NCBI GenBank assembly: GCA_026874595.1
Contig: CM049309.1
Coordinates: forward strand, 46,160,079 to 46,224,078
DNA length: 64,000 bases
Source of the DNA: Sipunculus nudus
Taxonomy: Eukaryota; Annelida; Sipuncula; Golfingiida; Sipunculidae
Direction: 5' to 3'
Position numbers and translations under genes: made by a program. Below are positions 48,346 through 63,200 of this stretch, one piece after another; within the stretch, counting starts at the first letter, position 1, and every line of letters starts with the position of its first letter. The notes under the pieces are model-generated. The model was given only the letters and a program-made list of their open reading frames with translations. It made no database searches and was not told the DNA's origin.

Positions 48346-49375
48346 CTTGGGTCTGTTGCAGTTATAGGCGACTAAACTTGAGAGTCATGTGTGATCCAAC
48401 ATTACTGATGTAATTATGTTGTTTTTAAATACTACATTATTTTATAACAACAGACATCTTGTTTCTGCCATTTAGATCTTTAGAACGCATGGGCCACTTT
48501 TGACTGTTCCGTTGAAGAAAAAATATGAGAAGTAGGACACAAATTCGACTGAGCTTATTTAAAAAAAAAAAAATCTCTGTGAGATACATGTTAAATGATT
48601 GGTATTGGCAAGGATGAGCATTTAACCAAAGAGGTGTAACTACTGAGCTGACGTCAACCTGAGACAGAAATTACCGCGAACTATGGCATATCCGATTAGA
48701 CCTAAAGTAACCAGTAAGTGTGTTTAGATCTTATTACACTGATAAGGATTAAATAATTTCTGCTGCTCCGGCTTTAAATGTCTTCTATAGTGCGCTCTGA
48801 TCAGGTTAACCGTCACCTTATTAACCTGCAGGCACGCATCAAGTGGCACTCCGGGACCGTGTTGATTCTTCTTTTATTTATTGGCAGGTGGGTTCATTTC
48901 TTTGGACATTGCTTCGACGGAGACCAGACGGTAAAATGTCTGCTTGAGCACTCAGCTTTAGGATTAAATTGCCCCTGGGTTGCATTGTGCTTACAGCTCG
49001 CAGGGCTTTATATCACTTGGTAATACTTGCCTTCCTTTCTGTGGTGACAGCAAAACTTTGCGAACAGAGAAGCAGACGTACTTTTACAGAAAAAGAGCAA
49101 CAGAGAATGTGAAATAAGAATTGACGCCATGGCTCTTTTGCCATAATGTTGATTTGAGCTATTAGAGACTTTTTGGGTATTTTAAATGTATTTTGGGGTA
49201 TTTCATGGAATTTTAGAGAGGATCTAACTATTGTTCTATTTGAGCTTTATACAGATTAGTGGTATTATAAAATGAACATTATTTTATGATTTGTGGCACG
49301 GAGGAGCTAACCTTAGGTCCTGTTTATTATAGCACCAAAATTATACCATGGGCCCATCTACCCTCTCGAAAATAA
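48346..49375. other. intergenic, nothing recognised
   Basis: The 81-codon plus-strand frame at 48778-49023 has no family or splice support. Confidence 0.4.
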
Positions 49376-52300
49376 CTAGACATTTCTTGGCATCGCAGGT
49401 ACCAGAGTATCCCCAGACATAGTACCCCCCCCCCACTTTAAGAATAGGCCCCCATTTTTAGCAGCATATACTGACACTTGGCAAGCAATTATTGTTTCTT
49501 CCATCTATCAATCCACACCCTTTTTGAACATGTTGGTCCTGTGACCTTGACCTTTGACCTCATGACCCCAAAATCTATTGGGGTCTTGCTTTTTCAATGG
49601 GACATATATGAGTCAAGTTTGAAATCTATAAATCAATAAAAGCAGGAATTATCATCCAGAAACTAATTTTTTGACAGATGGCTCCTGTGGCTTGACCTTT
49701 GACCTTGTGACCCCAAAATTGATATTGATCATCAACTTTTATATATAAATCAATAGAGGTCAAGATTTATTGATGGGCCATATATAAGTCAGGTTTGAAA
49801 TCCATATATTAATCCAAGCTTGAATTATCATCTTGGGAACTAATTTTTGGACAGATGGCTCCTGTGGCCTTGACCTTTGACCTTGTGACCTCAAAATTGA
49901 TAGGGGTCTTCCTCTATTGGCAGATGAACTATATGTGCAAGATGAAAGGTCTGAGATGAAATGTTTGGCTGAAAATGCATCAACAATATTTTTAAAGATG
50001 TGTCCTGTGACCTTCACCTTTGACCTCATGACCCTAAAATCAATTTGGGTCTTGCTTTTCCAATGGGACATATACAAGTCAAGTTTGAAATCTTTACACC
50101 AATAAAAGCAAGAATTATCATCTAGAAACTAATTTTTGGACAGATGGCTCCTGTGACCTTCACCTTTGACCTTGGACCTCAAAATTGATAGGGGTCTTCC
50201 ACTGTTGGAAGGTGAACTATATGTGCAAGTTGAAAGATCTGAGATGAATTGTTTGGCTGTAAATGCATCCACAATCTTTTTAAATATGTGTCCTGTGACC
50301 TTGACCTTTGACCTCATGACCCCAAAATCAATTCGGGTCTTGCTTTTCCAATGGGTCATATACAAGTCAAGTTTGAAATCCATACATCAATAAAAGCAGA
50401 AATTATCATCCAGAAACTAATTTTTGGACAGATGGCTCCTGTGGCCTTGACCTTTGACCTTGTGACCTCAAAATTGATAGGGGTCTTCCTCTATTGGCAG
50501 ATGAACTATATGTGCAAGATGAAAGGTCTGAGATGAAATGTTTGGCTGAAAATGCATCCACAATCTTTTTAAAGATGTGTCCTGTGACCTTCACCTTTGA
50601 CCTCATGACCCCAAAATCAATTTGGGTCTTGCTTTTCCAATGGGACATATACAAGTCAAGTTTGAAATCTTTACATCAATAAAAGCAAGAATTACCATCC
50701 AGAAACTAATTTTTGGACAGATGGCTCCTGTGACCTTCATTTTTGACCGTGGACCTCAAAATTGATAGGGGTCTTCCACTCTTGGCAGGTGAACTATATG
50801 TGCAAGTTGAAAGATCTGAGATGAATTGTTTGGCTGTAAATGCATCCACAATCTTTTTAAAGATGTGTCCTGTGACCTTGACCTTTGACCTCATGACCCT
50901 AAAATCAATTCGGGTCTTGCTTTTCCAATGGGTCATATACAAGTCAAGTTTGAAATCCATACATCAATAAAAGCAGGAATTATCATCCAGAAACTAATTT
51001 TTGGACAGATGGCTCCTGTGGCCTTGACCTTTGACCTTGTGACCTCAAAATTGATAGGGGTCTTCCTCTATTGGCAGATGAACTATATGTGCAAGATGAA
51101 AGGTCTGAGATGAAATGTTTGGCTGAAAATGCATCAACAATATTTTTAAAGATGTGTCCTGTGACCTTCACCTTTGACCTCATGACCCTAAAATCAATTT
51201 GGGTCTTGCTTTTCCAATGGGACATATACAAGTCAAGTTTGAAATCTTTACACCAATAAAAGCAAGAATTATCATCTAGAAACTAATTTTTGGACAGATG
51301 GCTCCTGTGACCTTCACCTTTGACCTTGGACCTCAAAATTGATAGGGGTCTTCCACTGTTGGAAGGTGAACTATATGTGCAAGTTGAAAGATCTGAGATG
51401 AATTGTTTGGCTGTAAATGCATCCACAATCTTTTTAAATATGTGTCCTGTGACCTTGACCTTTGACCTCATGACCCCAAAATCAATTCGGGTCTTGCTTT
51501 TCCAATGGGTCATATACAAGTCAAGTTTGAAATCCATACATCAATAAAAGCAGAAATTATCATCCAGAAACTAATTTTTGGACAGATGGCTCCTGTGGCC
51601 TTGACCTTTGACCTTGTGACCTCAAAATTGATAGGGGTCTTCCTCTATTGGCAGATGAACTATATGTGCAAGATGAAAGGTCTGAGATGAAATGTTTGGC
51701 TGAAAATGCATCCACAATCTTTTTAAAGATGTGTCCTGTGACCTTCACCTTTGACCTCATGACCCCAAAATCAATTTGGGTCTTGCTTTTCCAATGGGAC
51801 ATATACAAGTCAAGTTTGAAATCTTTACATCAATAAAAGCAAGAATTACCATCCAGAAACTAATTTTTGGACAGATGGCTCCTGTGACCTTCATTTTTGA
51901 CCGTGGACCTCAAAATTGATAGGGGTCTTCCACTCTTGGCAGGTGAACTATATGTGCAAGTTGAAAGATCTGAGATGAATTGTTTGGCTGTAAATGCATC
52001 CACAATCTTTTTAAAGATGTGTCCTGTGACCTTGACCTTTGACCTCATGACCCTAAAATCAATTCGGGTCTTGCTTTTCCAATGGGTCATATACAAGTCA
52101 AGTTTGAAATCCATACATCAATAAAAGCAGGAATTATCATCCAGAAACTAATTTTTGGACAGATGGCTCCTGTGGCCTTGACCTTTGACCTTGTGACCTC
52201 AAAATTGATAGGGGTCTTCCTCTATTGGCAGATGAACTATATGTGCAAGATGAAAGGTCTGAGATGAAATGTTTGGCTGAAAATGCATCCACAATCTTTT

Positions 52301-53626
52301 TAAAGATGTCCTTTGACCTTCACCTTTGACCTCATGACCCAAAATCAATTGGAGTCTTGCTTTTTCAATGGGACATATATAAGTCAAGTTTGAAATCAAT
52401 ATATCAATAAAAGCAGGAATTATCATCCAGAAACTAATTTTTTGACAGATAGCTCATGTGGCCTTGACCTTTGACCTTGTGACCCCAAAATTGATATGGA
52501 TCATCCACTATTGGCAAGTGAGCTATTTATTCAAGATGGAAGACCTGGGATGAAAGTTTGGCTTTAAATGCATTCACAGTATCTTTTAAGGTGAGGGTCC
52601 AGTGACCTTGACCTTTGACCTCATGACCCTAGAACCTATAGGGTTCTTACTTTAGTGGTGGGGCATACATAAGTCACGTTTGAAATCCATATTGCTATCA
52701 ACACTGGAGATATCATAAGAGGTGTGTGATTTTCACCAAATATGGACACATTAAAGGTCAAGGCCCCTCTCATGGTAAAGGTCATGACAGAAATGAAAAT
52801 AGACCTCATCCCATAACACCATCTCTCTACATGTGCATAATATGAAAGAAATCTGTCCATTGGTTTTTGACTTATAATGCTCGAAGTACTGTCAAGTGGC
52901 AATTATGGGGGTATTAAACGGCGTAAAAACAAAAAAAAAAGGATAACAGGTGGCGCCATCTGTTTCCGGTACATGACATTACTATCCAAGATCTTCAGTC
53001 AAGTTGATTTTTGGACCAATCCATGCATCCCTTATTGAGATATTAATGATTTTGTGTGATTTTCACCATATATGGCAATATTCAAGGTCAAGGCCACTCT
53101 CATAGGAAAGGTCATGACCCCAATTTTAATAAACATCATCCCATAACCCATACCTCTGTATATGCATAATATAAAAGAAATCTGTCCATTTGTTTTTGAC
53201 TTATAATGCTCACAGGACTGTCAAGTGGCAATTTTGGGGGTATTGAACGGCACGAAAACAAGTCAAGAATAATAGGTGGCGCCACCAGTTTCTTGAATAT
53301 GACAACCCTATCCATGATCTTCCATCAACTTGATTTTGGGATCAATCCATGCAAGATTTCTTGAGATATTTAAAAATTTGTGTGATTTTCCCCAAAATTG
53401 GTCCTATTCAAGGTCAAGGACACTCTCCTAGTAAAGGTCATGACCTCATTTTAAATAGGCGTCGTCCTCTCACCCATATCTATACATATACCAAGTTTGA
53501 AATATTGTTTGAGTTATTGCGCCAACAAGATTTATATGCGGCGGCAGCTGCGGCGGCGGTGGCGCCGGCGGCGGCGGCGGGACCGGTATGAAAACATAGT
53601 ATCCCCCGACTTTGTCGGGGGATACA
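49376..53626 (-). mobile_element. family A Helitron-like (HINE) element, copy A3
   Basis: Left (3') end CTAG, hairpin TGGCATCGCAGGTACCA, GTATCCCCAGACATAGTA; right (5') end CGACTTTGTCGGGGGATACA. The core at about 49530-52620 includes a 1,154-bp higher-order duplication. The 5' module (52630-53500) has one more ~330-bp unit than in A1 and A4, and the trinucleotide run near 53538-53580 is interrupted. Confidence 0.78.
49917..52224. repeat. higher-order repeat: two copies of a 1,154-bp unit
   Basis: 49917-51070 and 51071-52224 match almost base for base, including private variants (CACCAATAAAAGCAAG, CATTTTTGACCGTGG). Each holds two 577-bp subunits that differ from each other. Confidence 0.88.
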
Positions 53627-55373
53627 GTAATGTGTGTTACTTTGTCAATTGCAAAATTCTGATGCGGTACTTTGACCAAGTCTACTAAACAACAGCAGAA
53701 TAAAACTTGTCAAATATAGGCAGCGAGTTACTAATTATAATCGATCGAAAATCAGATCACTTATGTGAAATATGACTGCTGATTTTATAGAGTACATGAA
53801 ACATGTTTCCTTTAAGTGGTCTAAAGAAAACGTAGCGACACATTCTGATCTGACAGACATAAAAAAAATTGTCCAGAATTTATCGAGCGACAGCTGAGAA
53901 AAACATGATACCACGAACACCTTCAGGTTTTATGCTATTCGTTGTTTCCATTGTTCAGGCGGGACTGAGACATTTTCGAAGGATAAGATGGTCTTTCCTC
54001 CCTATTTTTCCAAAGACGGAGATATTTGATATATTAATATAAAAATAATATATGTAATAAATTAGAATAATAAGAAAATTCTTCATTTGAAAATTGAATT
54101 ATTGGATTCAGAACCTGTAAAGAATTTGATGTAATTTTAGTTGAAAAGGGCAAGGCCGGTGAAAAAATTGTGGAAGCTATGTGGATAAAGCAATTGAACC
54201 ACGTTCATAAGGCCCATGAGTAAATGATTTTATCGATCATTCCTATAAAGGCTATATATACACAATAAATTGGCTCTGCTATGTGTTTGCAAACATTGTG
54301 ATATTTCTGTAGTAATTACATATTCTGTAATATTCATATATATAAGCTATATATAAATTGAGATAAACAGGTAATGGTCCAAACTTAAAATAAAGATGGA
54401 TCTATCTATGAGGTTTTGGCCTTCAACTAATTTACCGAAATTGTCGGTGGTCCCTGCCTGTGTATAGGCATTGTATACTGACGCGAAACGCTTATTTACA
54501 AGTCTGTGTAGGACGGAAATATCCTGAAAATATAACCTGTGTTTGTATATCATATTCAAACTGTACGGACATCGCAGGCAACTATAGAGGTAATAATTAC
54601 TTCAGCTGCATGGTTTGTCGAAAGTCCATTTGATATGGGGTCCGTATATTGTATAGGAAGATAGGGTAAATATCAATGAACCTGTATAATTGTTGGACAA
54701 TATATAGCCCACAGACGCCTTGGCTTGTACACTAACGAATATTTTAATCACAAGTCAATATACAAACATTGTATATGGCTTCAGCGAAGGACGAAGATAG
54801 TTCATAATGGAATGATTCCGTAACATACCTGAGCAATTCCCATCTGCAGTGTATGTGGGAGTCGTGATATCACGCAGAAAACTTAAACAGATCATGTTTA
54901 ACTAGGCGATATATAGTAGTAGATTGTGATGGATTTCCCAATAGCCAGCAAAGGCTGGATCGAAAAGACCTGAAGCAGGGATATGCCTGCTTTAAGGCAA
55001 AACATAAATTTTACGCGGACACAATGACCGCAAAGGGAACGTTATCAGAGTAAATGCTTGTTACTAAAGGAATGAAACGAAACCATCTTGTTAAAAGACG
55101 GTCTGAATTTGGACTGCGTTAAGAAAAACGTCATTGGATTTTATGTAAATGATTTGAACAAACCCTGGCGGATATAAGCTGAAAGGAAGTACCTCCTTGA
55201 TTATTCTTTAACAATCTTAACAGTCTTCACTAAGACCAGACCTCTTATGCGCTATGTCACTTACGCCAATACCCAGTGCCGGATTTACAGATGGGCAGAG
55301 CCAAGGCCTTCTTATCTAAAATTCTCAACAAGACGTCTGGATCTCTCTTTTCTAGATTCGAACCAAGATTTAA
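53627..55373. other. intergenic, nothing recognised
   Basis: Plain AT-rich sequence. Confidence 0.4.
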
Positions 55374-57919
55374 CTAGACATTTCTTGGCACCGCAGGTGC
55401 CAGAGTATCCCCAGATATAGTAGCCCCCCCCCCCCCCTTTAAGAACAGACCCCCATTTTTAGCAGCATATACTGACACTTGGCATATTTATTGTTTCTTT
55501 CATCTAACAATCCACAATCTTGTTGAAGATGTTGGTCCTGTGACCTTGACCTTTTTAAAGATGTGTCCTGTGACCTTGATCTTTGACCTCATGACCCCAA
55601 AATCAATTTGGGTCTTGCTTTTCCAATGGGACATATGCAAGTCAAGTTTGAAATCTATACATCAATAAAGCAGGAATGATCATCCAGAAACTAATTTTTT
55701 TACAGGTGGCTCCTGTGACCTTCACCTTTGACCTTGTGACCTTAAATTGATAGTTTTCTTCCTCTCTTGGCAGGAGAACTATAGGTGCAAGATGGAAGAT
55801 CTGAAATGAAATGTTTGGCTGAAAATGCATCCACATCTTTTTAAAGATGTGTCCTGTGATCTTGACCTTTGACCTCATGACCCCAAAATTAATTTTGGTT
55901 TTGCTTTTCCAATGGGACATATACAAGTCAAGTTTGAAAACCATACATCAATAAAAGCAGGAATTATCATCCAGAAACTAATTTTTGGACAGATGGCTCC
56001 TGTGACCTTCACCTTTGACCTTGTGACCTCAAAATTGATAGGGGTTTTTCACTCTTGGCAGGTGAACTATATGTGCAAGATGAAAGATCTGAGATGAATT
56101 GTTTGGCTGAAAATGCATCCACAATCTTTATAAAGATGTGTCCTGTGACCTTGACCTTTGACCTCATGACCCCAAAATTAATTTTGGTCTTGCTTTTCCA
56201 ATGAGACATATACAAGTCAAGTTTGAAATCCATACATCAATAAAAGAAGGAATTATCATCCAGAAACTAATTTTTGGACAGATGGCTCCTGTGACCTTCA
56301 CCTTTGACCTTGTGACCTCAAAATTGATAGGGGTCTTCCACTCTTAGTAGGTGAACTATATGTGCAAGATGAAAGATCTGAGATGAATTATTTGGCTGAA
56401 ATTGCATCCACAACCTTTTTAAAGAGGTTTCCTGTGACCTTGACCTTTGACCTCATGACCCCAAAATCAATTCCGGTCTTGCTTTTCCAATGGGTCAAAT
56501 ACAAGTCAAGTATGAAATCCATACATCAATAAAAGAAGGAATTAGCATCCAGAAAACTAATTTTTGGACAGATAGCTCCTGTGGCCTTGACCTTTGACCT
56601 TGTGACCCCAAAATTTATATGGATTATCCACTATTGGCAAGTGAGCTATATATTCAAGATGGAAGACCTGGGATGAAAGTTTGGCTTAAAATGCATCCAC
56701 ATCTTTTTAAAGATGTGTCCTGTGACCTTGACCTTTGACCTCATGACCCCAAAATCAATTTGGGTCTTGCTTTTCCAATGGGACATATACAAGTCAAGTT
56801 TGAAATCCATACATCAATAAAAGCAGGAATTATCATCCAGAAACTAATTTTTGGACAGATGGCTCCTGTGACCTTCACCTTTGACCTTGTGACCTCAAAA
56901 CTGATAGGGGTCTTCCGCTATTGGCAGATGACTTATATGTGCAAGATGAAAGGTCTGAGATGAAATGTTTGGCTGAAAATGCATCCACAATCTTTTTAAA
57001 GATGTGTCCTGTGACCTTGACCTTTGACCTCGTGACCCCAAAATCAATTGGAGTTTTGCTTTTTCAATGGGACATATATAAGTCAAATTTGAAATCAATA
57101 CATCAATAAAAGCAGGAATTATTATCCAGAAACTAATTTTTGGACAGATAGCTCCTGTGGCCTTGACCTTTGACCTTGTGACCCCAAAATTTATATGGAT
57201 CATCCACTATTGGCAAGTGAGCTATATATTCAAGATGGAAGACCTGGGATGAAAGTTTGGCTTAAAATGCATCCACAGTATCTTTTAAAATGCCAGTCCA
57301 GTGACCTTGACCTTTGACCTCATGACCCTAGAACCTATAGGGTTCTTACTTTAGTGGTGGGCCATACATAAGTCATGTTTGAAATCCATATGGCTATCAA
57401 CACTGGAGATATCATAAGAGGTGTGTGATTTTCACCATATATGGCAATATTCAAGGTCAAGGCCACTATCATAGGAAAGGTCATGACCCCAATTTAAATA
57501 AACATCACCCAATAACCCATACCTATGTATATGCATAATATAAAAGAAATCTGTCCATTAGTTTTTGACTTATAATGCTCACAGTACTGTAAGGTGGCAA
57601 TTTTGGGGGTATTAAACGGCATGAAAACAAGTAAAGAATAATAGGTGGCGCCACAATTTTCTGGAAAATGACAACCCTATCCATGATCTTCCATCAACTT
57701 GATTTTGGGATAAATCCATGCAAGATTTCTTGAGATATTAAAGAATTTGTGTGATTTTCCCCAAAATTGGACCTATTCAAGGTCAGGGACACTCTCCTAG
57801 TAAAGGTCATGACCTCATTTTAAATATGCGTCGTCCTCTTACCCATATCTATACATATACCAAGTTTGATAAAGTTCCGTGAAATATTTTTTGGGTTATC
57901 GCGCCAACAAGATTTATAT

Positions 57920-57956
<37 letters not shown>

Positions 57957-58003
57957 GACCGGTATGAAAACATAGTATCCCCCGACTTTGTCTAGGGATA
58001 CAA
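55374..58003 (-). mobile_element. family A Helitron-like (HINE) element, copy A4
   Basis: Left end CTAG, hairpin TGGCACCGCAGGTGCCA, GTATCCCCAGATATAGTA; right end (CGG)n at about 57920-57955, then the hairpin and GGGATACAA. Same layout as A1 with a shorter core. A 30-bp deletion merges two core blocks at about 55550. Confidence 0.78.
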
Positions 58004-59108
58004 TGATGACTTGATCTGACTTCTTAGCTTTGTCCAATGCGTGGAAATCTTTTTCTTTTTTAGCGAGTCCCGGCAGTGGAATCAGACGAAATATCAGCCG
58101 ACAAACAAACATACAGACACCTGCGATAACATTCTTTTGGTTGTTATTCACGCAATGCCATCCAATCATGCACTAAAGTTACAGAATCCAATAAGGTATA
58201 CCTATACATTTACTGTTATTCTGGTCTTCTAACATCTGCGTGCAATTCACAATATTTTTAATGTTTATGGTTTGATTGTGAAATCAAATTTTAAACTCAT
58301 TCGTCTTCGGGTGGTAGAACACTTTTTATGATAGATACCTTCATATGCTTCAAGGACGGTCTGGAAGTACATGCATAACAGATATATAACCGCATTACGA
58401 TTTAACCTTTTTCCAGTATCTGAAAACATATATCTCATAGCTTGATACACAAATAACAGACCCTTTGTCTGTGATTTATTACATGCTGACTTTACATAAA
58501 AGAGATTGACAGTGGTATTAACCAGAGCGTAGCGGATGCCACCTATTTATAAAGCGAGGGAAACAAATGAACACAACAGACTGTTTTTAGAGATATCATG
58601 ACAATCAATATACATTCTGTTTCGCTCATGATCTTTACCACCAGCTTAGCTCCGTTTGAAAAATGACAATAATCAACAAAGAACTTCAAGATCAAACGGC
58701 CCGCCGTGGTTTGTTAAGATTACCATCCTTACAGCCTTCAGTTTGATTACAAATGACGACCCTCCTAAATTTTTGGTAGGTCTGCGACCACGACCACGCA
58801 AACAGAAGTTTGAATCTGCACTCTTAAATAACATCTCGCATCCTGGTCATTATACAAACATCTATTTTGACTTGTTGGGTGTTCCCCAAATTGGTTTCTG
58901 TGTATCACGCTTTCTATCTTGGCCACTTATCTTGCTCCAGCCGCAGACCCGTGTCGCCGGGGACCGACATCCATAAATATGCAGACAGTCTGTATGCAAA
59001 TCAATTCTCTTTCTGACAGAACTGTCGTTTTCCTTGGTTCAACTTACAAGCTGAGCAGAAAAATTTTATCAACAGATTTTGTGAATCGATATTACAGCAT
59101 TCAACTTT

Positions 59109-59159
<51 letters not shown>

Positions 59160-59611
59160 ATGTTCCAGTATCGCACGTGTACCCCGACCAATCCTATTGT
59201 GCACCCGAGGACAATAGGATCAGTGTCAGTCTTTCACATGCCCCCCCCCCCCCGCCCCGAATCGCACAAAGCATAATCTCGTAATCTCGTAAAGTCTCGG
59301 CTTTTCAAACCACGCCGTTAGCTTCATTCTAACCACATTCACCTGATTGGGTCGCATCCCGTGAAACAGACTTGTGAATTAACAGTGTTGTTTTTCTTTA
59401 GAATATATATATACTCTATATACTCAAACCAAAAACAATGCCGGAAGTTGAAATCTTCGTCGTGTATCGTCCTGCAGTTAGGTTTTTATGTATAGCAAAC
59501 CTACGTTAATGGAACCATAATTATAACAATAACCATCAAGTGTTTAAGCTTGGGCATCTCGAAGAAATAATTTACATATAGCAAATATGACTGTAAGGTA
59601 CACATTAAGAA
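58004..59611. other. intergenic with a (TA)n tract
   Basis: (TA)n at 59112-59156 and poly-C at about 59240-59256. The plus-strand frame 58656-58976 was not recognised. Confidence 0.4.
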
Positions 59612-60240
59612 CAATGACCCGTGGGTCATGACGCTCTACTGACAAGCATGACAATATAGCCTAACATTCATAGCAAGGGTTAATCATCTGAAAAAAAAAA
59701 ACTGAGATATAATTGACATGTGACGTTGACCTTTGACCTATCGACACAAAATTCCGACAAATTTGTTAAGTAATGGGTCACACATCTGTGAAGTCTGAAT
59801 CCAGTCATATAACTAATCTGTACATGAGAAGAATATGATTTCTGAAGAACTGGTTTGGCCATTGCAAGTGGGATATGTGTCAACTAAAATGGCTTCTTTT
59901 CGCAGTCGGAAAACATGCAGATTTCCCCAGGTCTGACCTTGATTTTCAATATCAAGGTGACCAGTTTTCATACTTCGAGAAATATTTTTAACAATTTGTA
60001 TATCAAATTTGTAGGAAAATATCATGGGGTTCACAAGCCTATACGTTAGCAGATTTGACCTTGAAGATCAAGGTCACACTCATCTGAGAACTTAATTGAC
60101 ACAATTTGTATATCAAATTTGAGAACAAAATAAGCAATACTTCAAAACTTCTCACAAAAGAAGGCTCACTTTCAATTTGTTGAAAAAAATCTATTTACTT
60201 TTTACTCTTCCTTGTCATTAGGTACTCAACCCCTATCAAT
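59612..60240 (-). mobile_element. family C-like Helitron element, 3' part, degraded
   Basis: Starts CAATGACCCGTGGGTCATGACGCTC, the C-type 3' hairpin. Internal sequence has TTGACCTTTGACC and two copies of AATTTGTATATCAAATTTG about 120 bp apart. No 5' end recognised. Confidence 0.5.
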
Positions 60241-63200
60241 TTTAGAAATTAAAACCAGAACACGACAGATTTAAAGAACGGGTTTTCCTTAAGAAAATGC
60301 AAAGTACACACGTATGCGTCCTGGATAACGTCTCATTAAACAGCTTTCTGTGGCTTTGGTTCATTCCAAGTCAATTTTTTCAATTTTTTAAAATTATTTT
60401 TACTGTGTTCATGTGATGATTGTATTCAATTTTCATGTAACTCCTGGACCATAAAGCATTAAACGTATCAAACTTCTTCAGCCGCACCGACAAAAAACTA
60501 TATCAATGAATAATTTAACCTAATAAACCTAAATTTATATCATCCGTGTTATTTTATGGGAGCGTTTAATGCAATTATACCGGATGGATTTGGACCTCAT
60601 AGGAATAAAAATAGGTGAGACCAATTAGTATTTCATATCATATTCAACGATGCTTCTGTCCTCCGCAACTTCTGAGGGGCTGCGTCTGTTTTTGACGCTG
60701 ATGCGCTTGCGTCATGAAGAGTGAAAAAGGATGTACCTTATGTACCAGCAGAGATGCTGATGACGCAGGCCAACGCTGGCTTCCTCGGAAGCCCATCAGT
60801 TATTGTGGGCTGTTGTTTGGCGTGAAAAGAAACGCATCATACAAGGTTTCCTTTCATGATTAGGTTTTGTGCGCGTTGCTGCTTTTTCATCTTACATTCA
60901 AAACCAGTCCATGATTTCTTATGTAGCCACGAGATAGGTAACAATGAGTGACAAAGCTTCTTTAACCTGAACCACGCTTAATTAAAGCTAGATTTTTAAA
61001 AGAAAGTGAGAACAGAACAAAACAGATGCTGCTATTTCGGGTTTCTTTTCAAGTGAGGCAGGTCCCTTTACAAAGCTAGTGTCGTCAACGTCGTTAAGCC
61101 CTATTCATCCTCCAGATTCACCAAACAAATTTCTTCTTTTCCTTTTTGAAGCAGAAATGATTCGTTAAGAATCTCCATTGTTTGCTGAATTAGATCTCCC
61201 TCACGCGAGGATTCACTCCATTGGTAATCCGATAAAGATTGCGTTGGCCAAAATTTTATGTGACACTAACGTGATATCTTATAGAGGCAGAACTTTTCGA
61301 CGCTAAAGTTTTCACCGACAAAATTTAATTTGGTGTCTAATGGATTCTTGATTTATGCAAGAATTTAACATATTTAACTCCCATATCATTGCATTTATCG
61401 ATTTTATATTGCCGGAATGACATGTTTAGTGGAGTTAATATGCATGCTGACTGAACATTTGCACACGAATGAAAAGTTCTATTATTTATGGAAATTAGAA
61501 AAAGAACACTCTGCGCTTCACTCTTTAGGAACCTCACTTAATTATCTCTATCGCTATTAGATCTTCATGTATGCAGGTAACAATGGGGTAATATGACACC
61601 TCAATTTGGTTCGGACAATTGAAAAATGTTGATAATTCTGAATGTATGTGAGACAAGTTGTCGGTAATGTGAATGTTGCCTTGGACTGGCAATTTCGTAT
61701 AATTCAAGTATTTTCACTGAATTCATGCCACACTTTGTTGCACAGTATAATGTTTACAGGATTGGCTTGTTTTTACATGCTAATCATATATGGTTATTCT
61801 AATTTGAAAATGGAAAATTTTATTATTTGTAACACTCATTTCATTTAATAAATTAAATGTGTATTATTATACTTTGACCTAACCACCACAGCCCTTATCC
61901 TCCGCCGATTTTACCTAATTATGGTAATGAGCTTCAAAACGATTCTACACTGTGGGCCTTCCATGTCTATGGTTGCGGGAGTTGTAATACAACTATAGTG
62001 ACGTCACAAAGACGTCATCGACAGGGGTACTGGTACAGACCACGTATCCTGTTTGGGGGAGTCGCCAAAATTCTGCAAATTTTGCGCTTGTTACCCACCC
62101 ATTCTCTCATCCAGTAAAATTCAGGGCTAAGGAAAAAAGTGATGTTTGTGGGGGTTTTGTCCAGTGATCAAATTAGCCCAATAGGGAGGATTCCCAAGAC
62201 ATTTTATTGAAAAGAAAAGCTTTTCCTTAATAAACCAGGGGCGAAAACAAGATCCTGCAAGGGGATCGTACCTGTACAAGTGTGTCGGGAGTGCTAGTAG
62301 GCTTTATACATAACTCATGCATGCAGAAGAAAACGGTGCGATACGCAAAGCCGGGGCTGCTTTTTCTAATGAAGCGTATATCATTCTAATTTCTCGATTT
62401 TATAAGGTCGAACAAGAGGAGGCCCGTGCCCCCTGGGCCACCCTCTAAATTTACCCCTATCAATGATGTGGCCTGACCAAGGATATACAATCGCCCTCTT
62501 CCGCCATCCTGAATTCACCCACATGCTTATCTGGGTGTTTTGTTTTATAAAGATCGGTCCATGGTCAACAGGTTGACACTGTCTCCTAACTCGCGATATA
62601 GTGTAACAGAACTGTAAAACTATCAAGCAGACTGGATTTTGAACAAGCATGGGAGAAAGTTAAGATATGTAAGCTCTGAAGGCCTATAGGGTGTTCACTA
62701 TATTTGCGTTTCTAGACATCGGTTAACCGCCTTCAGCGATGAAACGTCTCATGGCTGATGATGTGTCGACTATTTCGTCGCCTCCCTACATACTTGAACA
62801 CGATACCATCGACGTATTTATCTGGGAATGGAGCATTATTATCAATTTCTTGGAATTTGTAGTATTAAAATTTTTACAGCACAGGTACAGGTACTTTATG
62901 TAGAATATAGCTGCTCCATATTCGCAACAGGAAGTGTCTTTTACCTCCGTTATTAAATGTTTGGTTCAAGAAGACACGGGCCAGACCGCTCACAGCAGCC
63001 ATGACATAAGCAGTGAGAATATATTTATATCGACATGTCTTTGTGTATACTACTTCTGTGTTATTAGGGATAACATGCATTTAATCTACGAATATGTATA
63101 CGTATTAGCTTATCATGGCTTGATTGGGTGTACAAAACGATATACGTTTTATATATATAGAGATTATTATTCATTTTATCCCTATTACAGATACATATCG

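Noticed and set aside
58656-58976. 106-codon plus-strand frame as a gene
   Set aside because: No recognised domain, no splice signals that extend it, and overlapping frames of similar length.
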